From: an uncultured Bacteroidales bacterium | Lineage (GTDB): Bacteria; Bacteroidota; Bacteroidia; Bacteroidales; P3 | NCBI GenBank assembly: GCA_944321885.1 | Contig: CALUNB010000006.1 | Location: 1-64,000, forward strand | Length of the DNA: 64,000 nt | Reading direction: 5' to 3' | In this document: one piece after another, positions 55,020 through 63,959 of the stretch | Position numbering within the stretch: the stretch's first letter is position 1 | Layout: every line of letters starts with the position of its first letter | Translations under genes and position numbers: made by a program | The notes under the pieces: model-generated | What the model was told of the DNA's origin: nothing | The model's database searches: none | The model's input: only the letters and a program-made list of their open reading frames with translations

Positions 55020-58000
55020 CTACATCGGCGGCAACATGATTTCTTCGTCGGTCCCGTAGCGGGAAGAACGGAAAATCTTCTCCTCTTCGAGACGGGCCGC
55101 TTCCTTCTGTCCAATCATTTCCAATTTCTGCCGGGCCAAGGCTTTCAAATCTTCGCCCTCGTAATTTTCCACGATGCTCTGCAAGGTCTGTCGAGCCTGC
55201 AACACATTGCCTCTCTGATAGTAGATATCAGCCCACAACAAATAAGTCTTGGCAAGATAATAGTCATTGACCCTGACATTGCTCACATAATCGTAAATCA
55301 TCTTTTCCGCTTCCTCGAGGAAACCGCCTTTGACCCGCTGTTCCAAAATCACGTAACGGGCTTCCGAAGCATAATCCGGATTGGAAGAATTGACCAGGAT
55401 CTCGTACTGCTGCATGGCCAATTCCTTCTCCCCGATGGAAGGGGCGGCCTTGGCGATGAAATACCGGGCCTCATCCGACTCCTGGACGGAAATCCCGTCC
55501 GTCCGCAAAACTTCCAAAGCAGCCTCTACCAAGTCCTTGCTTTGTCCCAAAGCCCTGTAACAACGCATTTTACCAATCTTGGCTGCTATAAGGTTTTCCG
55601 GATTCGCCGCTATGCCGTCCAATTTCTGGTAATACCCCAACGCTGGATTGTATTCCTTGTCCGCATAATACAAATCGGCCAGTTTCCGGGTAGCTTCTTC
55701 CGATTCGGCAATGTTCAGCTGCGAAAGCTTGGTATAGGCATTCTTCAAGTTGGCCTTGTCCCCGACCTGCCGGGCGCAAAGGGCCGCGTTCTTCCAGGCA
55801 TCCACCATGAAAAGACCTTGGGGATAAATATCCAAGTATTTCTTCCACCCGGCCAAAGCATCGGCATACCGGTTTTCCAACATCAGGTTTTCTGCAGCCA
55901 TATAGGTCAAGGAATCCTGCTCCGCCTGTTCCACTTCCATGCCCGGCAAAGTCTTCACATAAGCGAAATACCTGTCGATTTGGTTCATCGACATATAAAT
56001 ATTACGTATGCTCGCCAACGCCTGGCGGCCTTCTTCCGAAGATGGGTTCGCCTTGGCCACGACCTGGAAACATTGCAAGGCCTGGTCGTTGTTACCTTGG
56101 TTGTAATAAATCAACCCCATCTTGGCCCATGCGGTCAATGCCTTGGAAGAATTCGGATACAAATCCCTCAGTTTCCGGTAATACTGCAAAGCTTTGGCAT
56201 CTTGCTGCAAAACCTGGTAAGTGGAAGCCAATTCCTCATAAACCCGGGGCATGTAGCGGGATTCCACAAAACGGTTTTCCATCGCCAACAATTGCTCTTC
56301 CTTGCGGTTGTAATTTCCCATGGCACCTTCGCAGAGGGCCTTTTGCAGGAAAATATAGTCCCCCGGACGGTAATCATTGGCCAAAGCCTTGTCATACGAG
56401 GCCAAAGCCGAGGAATAATCTCCTTGCATGAACTGGCAATCCCCCAGACGGCCATAGGCATCGGCCAACAAATACTGCTCCTTGGAAGGATCCGGCCAAT
56501 CGACAAAAGCCTGGAAGCATCGGCTCGCCTGCGGGTAGTTGACCATTTCCATGCTCGCATAACCCGCGCTCAACAAAGCCTTGGCGTACTCGGGCTGGGA
56601 TTTCGCCATGGACGAAGCCAGGAATTGATTGTAGAAACCCAAGGCATTCTGGTAATTCCCTGCCGAAAAATGGCATTCACCTTGCCAGAAACAGGAACGG
56701 GCCGCCAAAGCCGGATCGAAGCCCAACCGGGCGCAATGGGCGAAATAAGTCAAAGCGGTACCATAGGCCCGGCGCAGATAGGCTTCCACCCCTTTGTTAA
56801 AATACAAGCGTTGCTCTATCTTGTCCAACTCAGGTGTCCTCTGCTTGATTTTTTCCAAAGAGGCCAAGGCCATATCATAATTCTTGGTGGTCAAGTACAT
56901 CCGCACCATGTAGACATAAATCCGCTTGGAGTAAACCGAGTTCGGATACTTTTGGAGGAAATCTTCCAAAACCTTCAAGGATTCGTGGTACGGTGTCAAG
57001 CCCAACTCATAGGCCAGCTGGGCCTGGTGGTACATCGCGTCCTCGGCTACCACCTCGTTCACCCCTTCGATGCGGGAAGCCTCGGCAAAGGCATCCATGG
57101 CGAACTTCTTCTTGTTCTGCCGGGCATAGCAATAGCCTAGATGGTACAAGGTGGATTGTTTGAGGCCGTTTCCAGGATGCAAGGGCATGACCCCTTGGAA
57201 ATAATAAATGGCCGAATCGTAATACTCCATCTTGTAATAGCAATATCCCAAAATATAAAGGCCTTCCCCATCGGGCAATTCGGCCGAATTCTTGTAGAAA
57301 TTGGTCAAATACGGAAGGGCTTCACGGTAACGGCCTTCCTTGTAGAAAGCTTCGCCGACCAAACGTCCGATCTCGGCCGCCCGCTTGGGGGTCGCCGCAG
57401 CCATCAAAGCCGGCCCTTTCTCGATGACCTGTCCGCTTTCGCCCAACAGATGGTAAATCTGCAACATGTACAAAGGCACTATCGAGGCGAAAGCCGGGTC
57501 ATCCTCGATGGTCTTGAAATAGTCGAGGGCATTCTGGTAATAACCCTCCAAATAAAGGATATAGGCATAATAATAGGTGGAAACGACCCGGTAACGGTTT
57601 TCATACCCCGTCAACTCGGCGAAACACAATTTGGCATCCGCATATTCCTTTCCGATGAAAAAGGAATAACCGGCCCGGAAATAGTAGAGTTCTTTCTCCC
57701 CTTCCTTCGCATCGAGTTCCTCCGGATCCACCTGTGCGTAATACTCACTCGCCGCCCGGAAACGCTTGTAATCGTATTCGAAGTTCGCCAAGCGGAAATA
57801 GGCGCTGTTGACCCGGTGGCTTTGGGGATAGGTTTCCACAAAATCCCGCAACGCCTTCGCCCCGCTCTTATGGTAGAGCATCACATCACACATCGCCTTG
57901 TAATACATGGCTTCCGAACGCATATACTCGTCGTCCCCCTGCAAGCCGGCCCGGTCCAGACCCCGTTCCACGGCCGTGAACGCCCGTTTGGCCGCCCCGA

Positions 58001-58139
58001 ACTTGTTGTTCTCGTACAAACGGACGGCTTGGGCAAACCCGTACTCCGGTTCATGGTAATGCGAAGTCGTCTGGGCTTGCAGGCCACCCGCCCACAAGAG
58101 GCAAACACAGGACAATGTCCCGAACACCTTCTTTTTCAT
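55020..58139 (-). CDS. Large periplasmic TPR-repeat protein
   Basis: A 1039-residue protein with a signal peptide (cleavage near GLQAQ). Nearly the whole mature chain consists of tetratricopeptide-like helical pairs with A-Y-F spacing (for example FRLANFEYDYKRFRAASEYYAQVD, LYILGYCYYKMEYYDSAIYYFQ, MGLIYYNQGNNDQALQCFQ). No catalytic domain is evident, and the last 60 residues are charged. Such proteins act as scaffolds; co-location with an outer-membrane barrel suggests a shared envelope complex. Type IX secretion proteins SprE/PorW also combine TPRs, but they are lipoproteins and this protein has no lipobox. Confidence 0.85.
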   Translation of the reverse strand: MKKKVFGTLSCVCLLWAGGLQAQTTSHYHEPEYGFAQAVRLYENNKFGAAKRAFTAVERGLDRAGLQGDDEYMRSEAMYYKAMCDVMLYHKSGAKALRDFVETYPQSHRVNSAYFRLANFEYDYKRFRAASEYYAQVDPEELDAKEGEKELYYFRAGYSFFIGKEYADAKLCFAELTGYENRYRVVSTYYYAYILYLEGYYQNALDYFKTIEDDPAFASIVPLYMLQIYHLLGESGQVIEKGPALMAAATPKRAAEIGRLVGEAFYKEGRYREALPYLTNFYKNSAELPDGEGLYILGYCYYKMEYYDSAIYYFQGVMPLHPGNGLKQSTLYHLGYCYARQNKKKFAMDAFAEASRIEGVNEVVAEDAMYHQAQLAYELGLTPYHESLKVLEDFLQKYPNSVYSKRIYVYMVRMYLTTKNYDMALASLEKIKQRTPELDKIEQRLYFNKGVEAYLRRAYGTALTYFAHCARLGFDPALAARSCFWQGECHFSAGNYQNALGFYNQFLASSMAKSQPEYAKALLSAGYASMEMVNYPQASRCFQAFVDWPDPSKEQYLLADAYGRLGDCQFMQGDYSSALASYDKALANDYRPGDYIFLQKALCEGAMGNYNRKEEQLLAMENRFVESRYMPRVYEELASTYQVLQQDAKALQYYRKLRDLYPNSSKALTAWAKMGLIYYNQGNNDQALQCFQVVAKANPSSEEGRQALASIRNIYMSMNQIDRYFAYVKTLPGMEVEQAEQDSLTYMAAENLMLENRYADALAGWKKYLDIYPQGLFMVDAWKNAALCARQVGDKANLKNAYTKLSQLNIAESEEATRKLADLYYADKEYNPALGYYQKLDGIAANPENLIAAKIGKMRCYRALGQSKDLVEAALEVLRTDGISVQESDEARYFIAKAAPSIGEKELAMQQYEILVNSSNPDYASEARYVILEQRVKGGFLEEAEKMIYDYVSNVRVNDYYLAKTYLLWADIYYQRGNVLQARQTLQSIVENYEGEDLKALARQKLEMIGQKEAARLEEEKIFRSSRYGTDEEIMLPPM

Positions 58140-58154
58140 ATCCTTTGGTTTGGA

Positions 58155-58724
58155 TTACCGGTGCTTGGCTTTCACCGGGAATTTCATTTTATAATCCACC
58201 TGCACATCCCCCTTGGAAATATTTTCCAGTTTCCGCTTCAACATCATCTTCCTCATGGGACTCAAGCGGTCCACGAACACCTTTCCGTTCAGATGGTCGC
58301 ATTCGTGTTGCACGACCCGGGCCACATAACCGTCCCAGACCTCGTCATGCTCGGTCCCGTCCGGGTCCATGTAGCGGATATGGATGACCGAAGCCCTCGG
58401 CACATCTTCGTGCAGGCCCGGAAAACTCAGGCAGCCCTCGTTGAAATACCACACATCGCCTTCCTCCTGGTAAATCTCCGGGTTGAGCAAAGCTTTCCTG
58501 AAACCGGCCGCATGGGGGTCTTCCCCGGCAAAAGGCGTGGCGTCCACCACAACCAAACTGATGGACAAGCCTATCTGAGGCGCTGCCAAGCCACAACCAT
58601 CGGCATGTTCCATGGTTTCGAACATGTCGGCAACCAATTGTTCCAAACCCGGATAATTGGCATCTATTCTCTCCGCCTGACGTCGCAAGACGGCATCCCC
58701 GTAAGCCACAATAGGATAAATCAT
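58155..58724 (-). CDS. def: Peptide deformylase
   Basis: A 189-residue metallo-hydrolase that removes the formyl group from nascent proteins. All three motifs are present: GCGLAAPQIG (about residue 45), EGCLSFPG (about 105) and HECDHLNG (about 148), giving the Cys and two His metal ligands and the catalytic Glu. The start at MIYPIVAYGD fits the family. It is followed by the TPR gene after 15 bp and preceded by yqgF. Confidence 0.96.
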   Translation of the reverse strand: MIYPIVAYGDAVLRRQAERIDANYPGLEQLVADMFETMEHADGCGLAAPQIGLSISLVVVDATPFAGEDPHAAGFRKALLNPEIYQEEGDVWYFNEGCLSFPGLHEDVPRASVIHIRYMDPDGTEHDEVWDGYVARVVQHECDHLNGKVFVDRLSPMRKMMLKRKLENISKGDVQVDYKMKFPVKAKHR

Positions 58725-58804
58725 GATATTTTGTTTTCTGTATCGATTTTTATTCTCCTTGATTCCTGGTCCACAGGATTCTTTTCCCGCTACGGGCTCC
58801 GGAC

Positions 58805-59230
58805 TCAAACCCTGCCCGATTCCTGTCTTTGCATATAGGATTGCAGAATCAAGGCGGCACTGGTGGCATCCACCAAAGCCTTGTCCTTGCGTTGTTTCTT
58901 CTTGAGCCCGCCTTCCAGCATGGCCGCGAAAGCCATTTTCGAAGTAAAACGCTCATCCTCACGTTCCAAACGTATCGCCGGATAGGCTTTCCTGAAACGT
59001 CCCAAGAAAGGACGTATGTATTTTTCACTCTCTGAAGGCGTATAATCCATCTGACGGGGTTCGCCCACTACCACGCATTCCACCTCTTCCTTTCCCATGT
59101 AATCGGCCAGGAAATCCCAAAGGCGGTGCGTTTCCACGGTCCCCAATGGATTCGCAATCAGCTGCAAAGGGTCCGTCACGGCGATTCCGCAGCGTTTCCG
59201 TCCATAATCGATTGCCAAGATACGCCCCAT
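58805..59230 (-). CDS. ruvX: Holliday-junction-resolvase-like protein YqgF/RuvX
   Basis: A 141-residue RNase H-fold protein, putatively a nuclease for 16S rRNA 5' maturation. LAIDYGRKRCGIAVTD has the first catalytic Asp, VVVGEPRQMDY the second strand, LEREDERFTSKMA the Glu, and DATSAALILQSYM the last Asp. The start at MGRILAIDYG is family-typical. It is the first of a minus-strand series yqgF, def, TPR, barrel, FAD-synthetase-like. Confidence 0.93.
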   Translation of the reverse strand: MGRILAIDYGRKRCGIAVTDPLQLIANPLGTVETHRLWDFLADYMGKEEVECVVVGEPRQMDYTPSESEKYIRPFLGRFRKAYPAIRLEREDERFTSKMAFAAMLEGGLKKKQRKDKALVDATSAALILQSYMQRQESGRV

Positions 59231-59406
59231 TCCACGGTATATTGAGCTTGCGAAAATAGGAAAAAAAAGCATGTTCCCGACTCCATCGGGAATAAATTGC
59301 CAACCATGGAATGTGGATGGGAAGAATGGTGGAAATTTCCCATGGATTCTTAAGTTTTTTTAAGAAACTTTAAGATTTTTTAAAACCTGCAAAATGGCAT
59401 TATGGA

Positions 59407-59414
59407 TACCTTTG
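59407..59414 (+). promoter_or_regulatory. -7 box for the moxR/bat cluster
   Basis: TACCTTTG matches TAnnTTTG, 24 bp before the moxR ATG. Upstream at 59347-59385 is a very AT-rich tract with two near-repeats of TTAAG followed by TTTTTTAA, which may act as an UP element. Confidence 0.55.
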
Positions 59415-59438
59415 CACGTTCTAAAAACAAAACGTGTC

Positions 59439-60437
59439 ATGAGCGAACAACAAATCGACATCAAGGAACTCAACGAAAAAATCCAGCGCGAAAGCTCCTT
59501 CATCGACCTTCTTTCGATGGAGATGAAAAAGAACATCGTGGGCCAGAAAGACATGGTAGAACGCCTGTTGATTGGTTTGCTGGCCAACGGGCACATCCTG
59601 CTGGAAGGGGTCCCGGGACTTGCCAAGACCTTGGCCATAAAGACCCTGGCAACCGCCGTGGATGCCAAGTTCAGCCGAATCCAGTTCACGCCCGACTTGC
59701 TTCCCGCCGATGTCATCGGAACGCAAATCTACAGCCAGAAAGATGAAAATTTCATTACCCGCCAAGGCCCCGTGTTCGCCAACTTCATCCTGGCCGATGA
59801 AATCAACCGTGCCCCGGCCAAAGTCCAAAGCGCCTTGCTCGAAGCCATGCAGGAACGCCAAGTGACCATCGGGGAACAAACCTACCACTTGGAAGACCCC
59901 TTCCTGGTGTTGGCAACCCAGAACCCCGTCGAACAAGAAGGAACCTATCCCCTGCCGGAAGCCCAAGTGGACCGTTTCATGATGAAGGTGGTCATCGGCT
60001 ATCCCAAAAAGGAAGAAGAAAAGCTGATTATACGCCAAAACATCTCCAATACCCGGCCCCAAATCAACAAAGTGGTCTCCATCCAGGACATTATCCGCGC
60101 CCGGGAGCTGACAAGGGAAATCTACGTGGACGAGAAAATCGAGAACTATATCACCGACATCGTTTTCGCCACCCGTTATCCGGAACAGTACAAATTGGAC
60201 AAGTTCAAAAGCATGATTTCTTTCGGGGCTTCTCCTCGTGCCAGCATCAACTTGGCTTTGGCAGCCAAGGCTTACGCCTTCATCAAGCACCGGGGCTATG
60301 TGATTCCCGAAGATATCCGTGCCATTTGTTTCGATGTGATGCGCCACCGTATCGGGCTGAGCTACGAGGCCGAAGCCGAAAACGTGAGCAGCGAGGACAT
60401 CCTGAACGAAATCCTGAACACCGTGGAAGTTCCATAG
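59439..60437 (+). CDS. MoxR family AAA+ ATPase
   Basis: A 332-residue chaperone-like ATPase. Walker A is GVPGLAKT near residue 54, Walker B FILADEINRAPAKVQSALLEAM near 115, and sensor 1 VLATQNPVEQEGTYPLPEAQVDRF near 155. MoxR proteins work with DUF58 and von Willebrand A proteins of the same operon, as here, to mature or insert other proteins. In Bacteroides the bat genes affect aerotolerance. First gene of the cluster. Confidence 0.94.
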   Translation: MSEQQIDIKELNEKIQRESSFIDLLSMEMKKNIVGQKDMVERLLIGLLANGHILLEGVPGLAKTLAIKTLATAVDAKFSRIQFTPDLLPADVIGTQIYSQKDENFITRQGPVFANFILADEINRAPAKVQSALLEAMQERQVTIGEQTYHLEDPFLVLATQNPVEQEGTYPLPEAQVDRFMMKVVIGYPKKEEEKLIIRQNISNTRPQINKVVSIQDIIRARELTREIYVDEKIENYITDIVFATRYPEQYKLDKFKSMISFGASPRASINLALAAKAYAFIKHRGYVIPEDIRAICFDVMRHRIGLSYEAEAENVSSEDILNEILNTVEVP

Positions 60438-60501
60438 TCGAAGCCCATGGAACCGGAACTTTCCGCTCCGGCATCCTTCCTTTGACAAAAACAAATTTGA
60501 C

Positions 60502-61362
60502 ATGGAAACATCGGAATTATTGAAACGGGTCCGGAAAATCGAAATCAAGACAAGGACTTTGTCGAAACAAATCTTTTCCGGACAATACCACAGCGCTTTC
60601 AAAGGCCGGGGTATGGCTTTCAGCGAAGTCCGGGAATACCAAAGCGGGGACGATGTCCGTTTCATCGATTGGAATGTGACCGCCCGCTTCAGCCGCCCTT
60701 ATATCAAAGTCTTTGAAGAAGAACGGGAACTGACCGTCATGCTCCTGGTCGACGTGAGCGCCTCGGGTGATTTCGGCACCAACCGCCCTAAAAGGGAATC
60801 CATCAGCGAAATCGCCGCCACACTGGCTTTTTCCGCTGTGCAGAACAACGACAAGGTGGGGGCCATCTTTTTCAGTTCCGAAGTGGAAAAATACATCCCG
60901 CCCAAGAAAGGGAAAACGCATTTGCTGCATATTATCAGGGAACTGATTGACTTCCACGCCAGCAAGAAAGGTACGGATATCGGGGAAGCCTTGAAGTTCC
61001 TGCGTAACGTGCAAAAACGGAAAAGCACGGCCTTCCTGCTGTCCGACTTCATGGCCTCCGGCTATGAAGAAGCGCTGAAGATTGCCTGCAAAGCCCACGA
61101 ACTGATTGCGATACAGGTGTACGACCCCTTGGAAGCCCAGTTGCCCGATTGGGGGTTGCTCCGTCTGCATGACAACGAAAGCGGACAGGAAATCATGGTG
61201 GACGCTTCTTCGGAATATAACCGCAAGGCCTTCGCCCGCTATTACGAAGAGGAGCGCCGGCAAAGGGAAAACCTGATGAGCAAATACGGCATCACCCATG
61301 CAAGCATCTCCACCGAAGAAGATTTCGTCAAACCGCTCATCAACATGTTCAGCCGATTGTAA
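60502..61362 (+). CDS. DUF58 domain protein
   Basis: A 286-residue cytoplasmic protein following moxR. It has the DUF58 block RGMAFSEVREYQSGDDVRFIDWNVTARFSRPYIKVFEEERELTV in its first third and a VWA-like MIDAS motif DVSASGDFG near residue 85. It is presumed to be a substrate or adaptor of the MoxR ATPase. The next gene of the cluster lies 418 bp away because repeats occupy the gap. Confidence 0.93.
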   Translation: METSELLKRVRKIEIKTRTLSKQIFSGQYHSAFKGRGMAFSEVREYQSGDDVRFIDWNVTARFSRPYIKVFEEERELTVMLLVDVSASGDFGTNRPKRESISEIAATLAFSAVQNNDKVGAIFFSSEVEKYIPPKKGKTHLLHIIRELIDFHASKKGTDIGEALKFLRNVQKRKSTAFLLSDFMASGYEEALKIACKAHELIAIQVYDPLEAQLPDWGLLRLHDNESGQEIMVDASSEYNRKAFARYYEEERRQRENLMSKYGITHASISTEEDFVKPLINMFSRL

Positions 61363-61380
61363 GGTAGGCTATATATCCCC

Positions 61381-61478
61381 GTTGAAGTTGTCCGGACCAG
61401 AGGTTTGACCAAACTTTGCAGGGGAACGGATTTGAAACCGCCCTGTCGTGAAGTTGCCCGAATCAGACGTTTGACAAC
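61381..61478. repeat. Two 32-bp direct repeats, possible IS-end remnant
   Basis: The 32-bp unit at 61381-61412 (GTTGAAGTTGTCCGGACCAG at its start) recurs at 61447-61478 (CGTGAAGTTGCCCGAATCAG at its start) with about eight mismatches. Both end in GTTTGACnA. Spaced repeats of this type resemble transposase-binding repeats of IS21-like ends; no transposase is present. Confidence 0.45.
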
Positions 61479-61483
61479 ATCTA

Positions 61484-61763
61484 GCGGTGCATCAGAATAG
61501 GTAAGATACAAGGCGCTGAGAGCGAGAACAAGGGAGCGTACTGTTGCTGCTTCGCAGCGAGCGCAGGCTTCGCCTCAGCAGCGTGCAAGTAAAACTTGCC
61601 TTCTGCGTTCGGCTTGCACTGCGGTTCGTGACTGAGTCCGAATCTCGAAAAACCGTGCAAACCGAGCGCCGAACCAAACCGGTAGGTTTGAGTTGGGCTA
61701 AGGTGCAGCCTGTTTTCGGTGAAAACAAAGCAACGCAGTAGCTTGCCCATTATCACGCCGCCC
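61484..61763. repeat. Longest GGCGGTGTG-family repeat, inside the bat cluster
   Basis: The left end GCGGTGCATCAGAATAGGTA continues AGATACAAGGCGCTGAGAGC; the right end is TATCACGCCGCCC. The 280-bp interior holds further palindromes (GCTGCTTCGCAGC, GCTTCGCCTCAGC). It separates DUF58 from the next bat gene. Open frames within it are not genes. Confidence 0.7.
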
Positions 61764-61780
61764 AAAAAAAATTGAACCCT

Positions 61781-62962
61781 ATGATTAGCAAGGCAAAAAA
61801 ATCACTTTGGCTTCTTTTGTCGGGCAGTTGCATGCTCTTTTCCGCAGTCTGCCAAGGACAGGAATATTTCAAGATTTGGGTCGATTACGACAGTACCGGC
61901 CTAATCGGGGATGCCATGAAACTGCAGCTCCATTGCGAAAGCCGCCATCCGGAAGAAGTGACCTTTCCTTTCCTCCAAGGGCAGATTTCCGAGGACTTGC
62001 AGCTCATTCCGCGCGACAGCCTGCAAACCGACACCAGCTACAACCCCGTTACCCGGACGAAGACCAAGACCGTCACCTATCTCTTCTCGGCATACCGGGA
62101 AGGCACGTACACCCTGCCATCTTTCTGCTTTGAAGTCCCGCAACGCGACAGCAACCTTGTCTATTGCACCGACACGGCCCTTGTGCGGATTTTCGCGCCG
62201 GAAGTGGACACAACCGCCGCCATCAAGGACATAAACACCATCTTCGAGGTCAGCCGCAAGGAGTTGGCAAAGGAATACTGGGCCAAATACGATATCTTCC
62301 TTTGGATTGCCTTGGCCGTGGCCGCCTTGGTTGCTGCCATCTTTTACATAAGGAAGAAATGGAAACGGAAGGAGCCCCTGTTCGTCCCGAAAAAAGTCGT
62401 GGTCCCGCCCATCGACAAGGCATTGCTGGCCTTGAAAACGCTCAAGGGGAAACAACTTTGGCAAAACAACCAAATCAAGGAATATTACACGGAACTGACC
62501 GATATCCTGCGGACCTACCTTTCCGAAGCCTTGGGCATCCCCGCCATTGAAATGACCAACGAAGAGTTGCGGGCCGCCTTGCAGGAACATTTCCCGCCCA
62601 AGTCACGGGAAGCCCAAGATTTGATTGAAGTGCTCGACAGGGCCACCTTGGTCAAATTCGCCAAAGTCTTCCCCTCGCCGGACGAACACGAAAGCAGTTT
62701 CAGCAGAATCCAAACCTTCCTGGACGAGCAGAAAGCGGAACAGCAAAAGTCCATGGCCGAAGCGGAGGCAAAGAAAAAAGCCCAAGCCGCCGCCAATCCG
62801 GACAAAGGCTCGGACAACAGTAAAGGTAAGGAAACGGCTGATGCCGAACCCGGCGATAAAGAGTCTTCTACAAACGGGAATAATCCGAGCGGGGAAAACC
62901 GGGTCGAAAAAGGAATCGAGAAACAGGAAAATGAGGAGAAGGAGGCTCCCGTGAAAGACTAA
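61781..62962 (+). CDS. BatD/DUF4381-like membrane protein
   Basis: A 393-residue protein with a signal peptide (cleavage near AVCQGQ), an exported beta-rich domain (DYDSTGLIGDAMKLQLHC to VRIFAPEVDTT) and one membrane helix near residues 171-191 (IFLWIALAVAALVAAIFYI). A cytoplasmic helical domain follows (YYTELTDILRTYLSEALGIPAIEMTNEEL), with a charged Lys/Glu/Ala-rich tail of about 80 residues. This matches the protein usually placed between DUF58 and batA in Bacteroidales. Role within the Bat system unknown. It ends 2 bp before batA. Confidence 0.85.
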   Translation: MISKAKKSLWLLLSGSCMLFSAVCQGQEYFKIWVDYDSTGLIGDAMKLQLHCESRHPEEVTFPFLQGQISEDLQLIPRDSLQTDTSYNPVTRTKTKTVTYLFSAYREGTYTLPSFCFEVPQRDSNLVYCTDTALVRIFAPEVDTTAAIKDINTIFEVSRKELAKEYWAKYDIFLWIALAVAALVAAIFYIRKKWKRKEPLFVPKKVVVPPIDKALLALKTLKGKQLWQNNQIKEYYTELTDILRTYLSEALGIPAIEMTNEELRAALQEHFPPKSREAQDLIEVLDRATLVKFAKVFPSPDEHESSFSRIQTFLDEQKAEQQKSMAEAEAKKKAQAAANPDKGSDNSKGKETADAEPGDKESSTNGNNPSGENRVEKGIEKQENEEKEAPVKD

Positions 62963-62964
62963 AA

Positions 62965-63957
62965 ATGGAAAATATCGTCTTTGAAAACCCCGGACTACTC
63001 TGGTTGCTACTTATCCTTCCTTTGGTAGGATACTGGTTGTTCGCCAAGGACAAGAAGACCCGGCCTTACCTCCATTATTCGGACACCCGGGTAGGCGGCA
63101 AACTCAAAAAGACCTGGAAAATCAGGCTGTACCCGGTCTTGAACGTGCTACGCTTGCTCTGCATCGCGCTGCTCATCGTGGCATTGGCCCGCCCCCAAAC
63201 CAAAAGTAAAAACTCTCGCAAGAACATAGAAGGTGTGGATATTGTCATGGCCATGGACATCTCGGGCAGTATGTTAGCCGAGGATTTCAAACCCAACCGC
63301 TTGGAATCGTCCAAGCAATTGGCCAAGGAATTCATCCAAGCCCGTGAAAGCGACCGCATCGCCATCGTGGCTTTCAGCGGGGAAGCCTATACCCAATGCC
63401 CGCTCACCATCGACCACGGTATCCTTGAAAACCGTCTCAAGGAACTCCAAAGCGGCGTGATTCCCGATGGAACAGCCTTGGGAGACGGCTTGGCCGTCGC
63501 CATCAACCGGATCCGGCAAAGCGATGCCAAAAGCAAGGTTGTCATCCTGTTGACCGACGGGGTGAACAATGCAGGTTCCATCGACCCGCTCACGGCGGCC
63601 GACATTGCCAAGACCTTCGGTATCAAAGTGTACACTATCGGGGTCGGCACCAGAGGCCTTGCCCCCTACCCCTTCCGGACACCTTTCGGCATCCAATACC
63701 AGAATACCAAGGTGGAAATCGATGAAGAGCTGCTGGGCCAAATCGCAGAGGAGACCGGAGGCCGTTACTTCCGTGCCACCAACGAAAACAACCTCAAAGA
63801 AATCTTCAACGAGATAGACCAGTTGGAAAAGACGAAAATCGAGGTCGTTTCCTTCGAACACCGTTCGGAAGAATACAAGCCCCTGCTTTGGTGCGCCTTG
63901 GTCCTGCTGTTGCTGGAAATTACCGGAAGATTGTTCGTATTTAAAACATTGCCGTAA
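62965..63957 (+). CDS. batA: BatA, von Willebrand factor A protein
   Basis: A 330-residue inner-membrane protein. It has helices at about residues 8-24 and 55-75 and a C-terminal helix near 305-325. The VWA domain between them has the complete MIDAS motif AMDISGSMLAEDF near residue 97, followed by a conserved Thr and Asp (LLTDGVNNAG). Aerotolerance-related protein by homology to the Bacteroides fragilis bat operon. Confidence 0.93.
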   Translation: MENIVFENPGLLWLLLILPLVGYWLFAKDKKTRPYLHYSDTRVGGKLKKTWKIRLYPVLNVLRLLCIALLIVALARPQTKSKNSRKNIEGVDIVMAMDISGSMLAEDFKPNRLESSKQLAKEFIQARESDRIAIVAFSGEAYTQCPLTIDHGILENRLKELQSGVIPDGTALGDGLAVAINRIRQSDAKSKVVILLTDGVNNAGSIDPLTAADIAKTFGIKVYTIGVGTRGLAPYPFRTPFGIQYQNTKVEIDEELLGQIAEETGGRYFRATNENNLKEIFNEIDQLEKTKIEVVSFEHRSEEYKPLLWCALVLLLLEITGRLFVFKTLP

Positions 63958-63959
63958 CC

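Noticed and set aside
55020-58139. Type IX secretion protein SprE/PorW
   Set aside because: The TPR protein has a plain signal peptide without lipobox, is longer than SprE, and no other type IX genes are adjacent.
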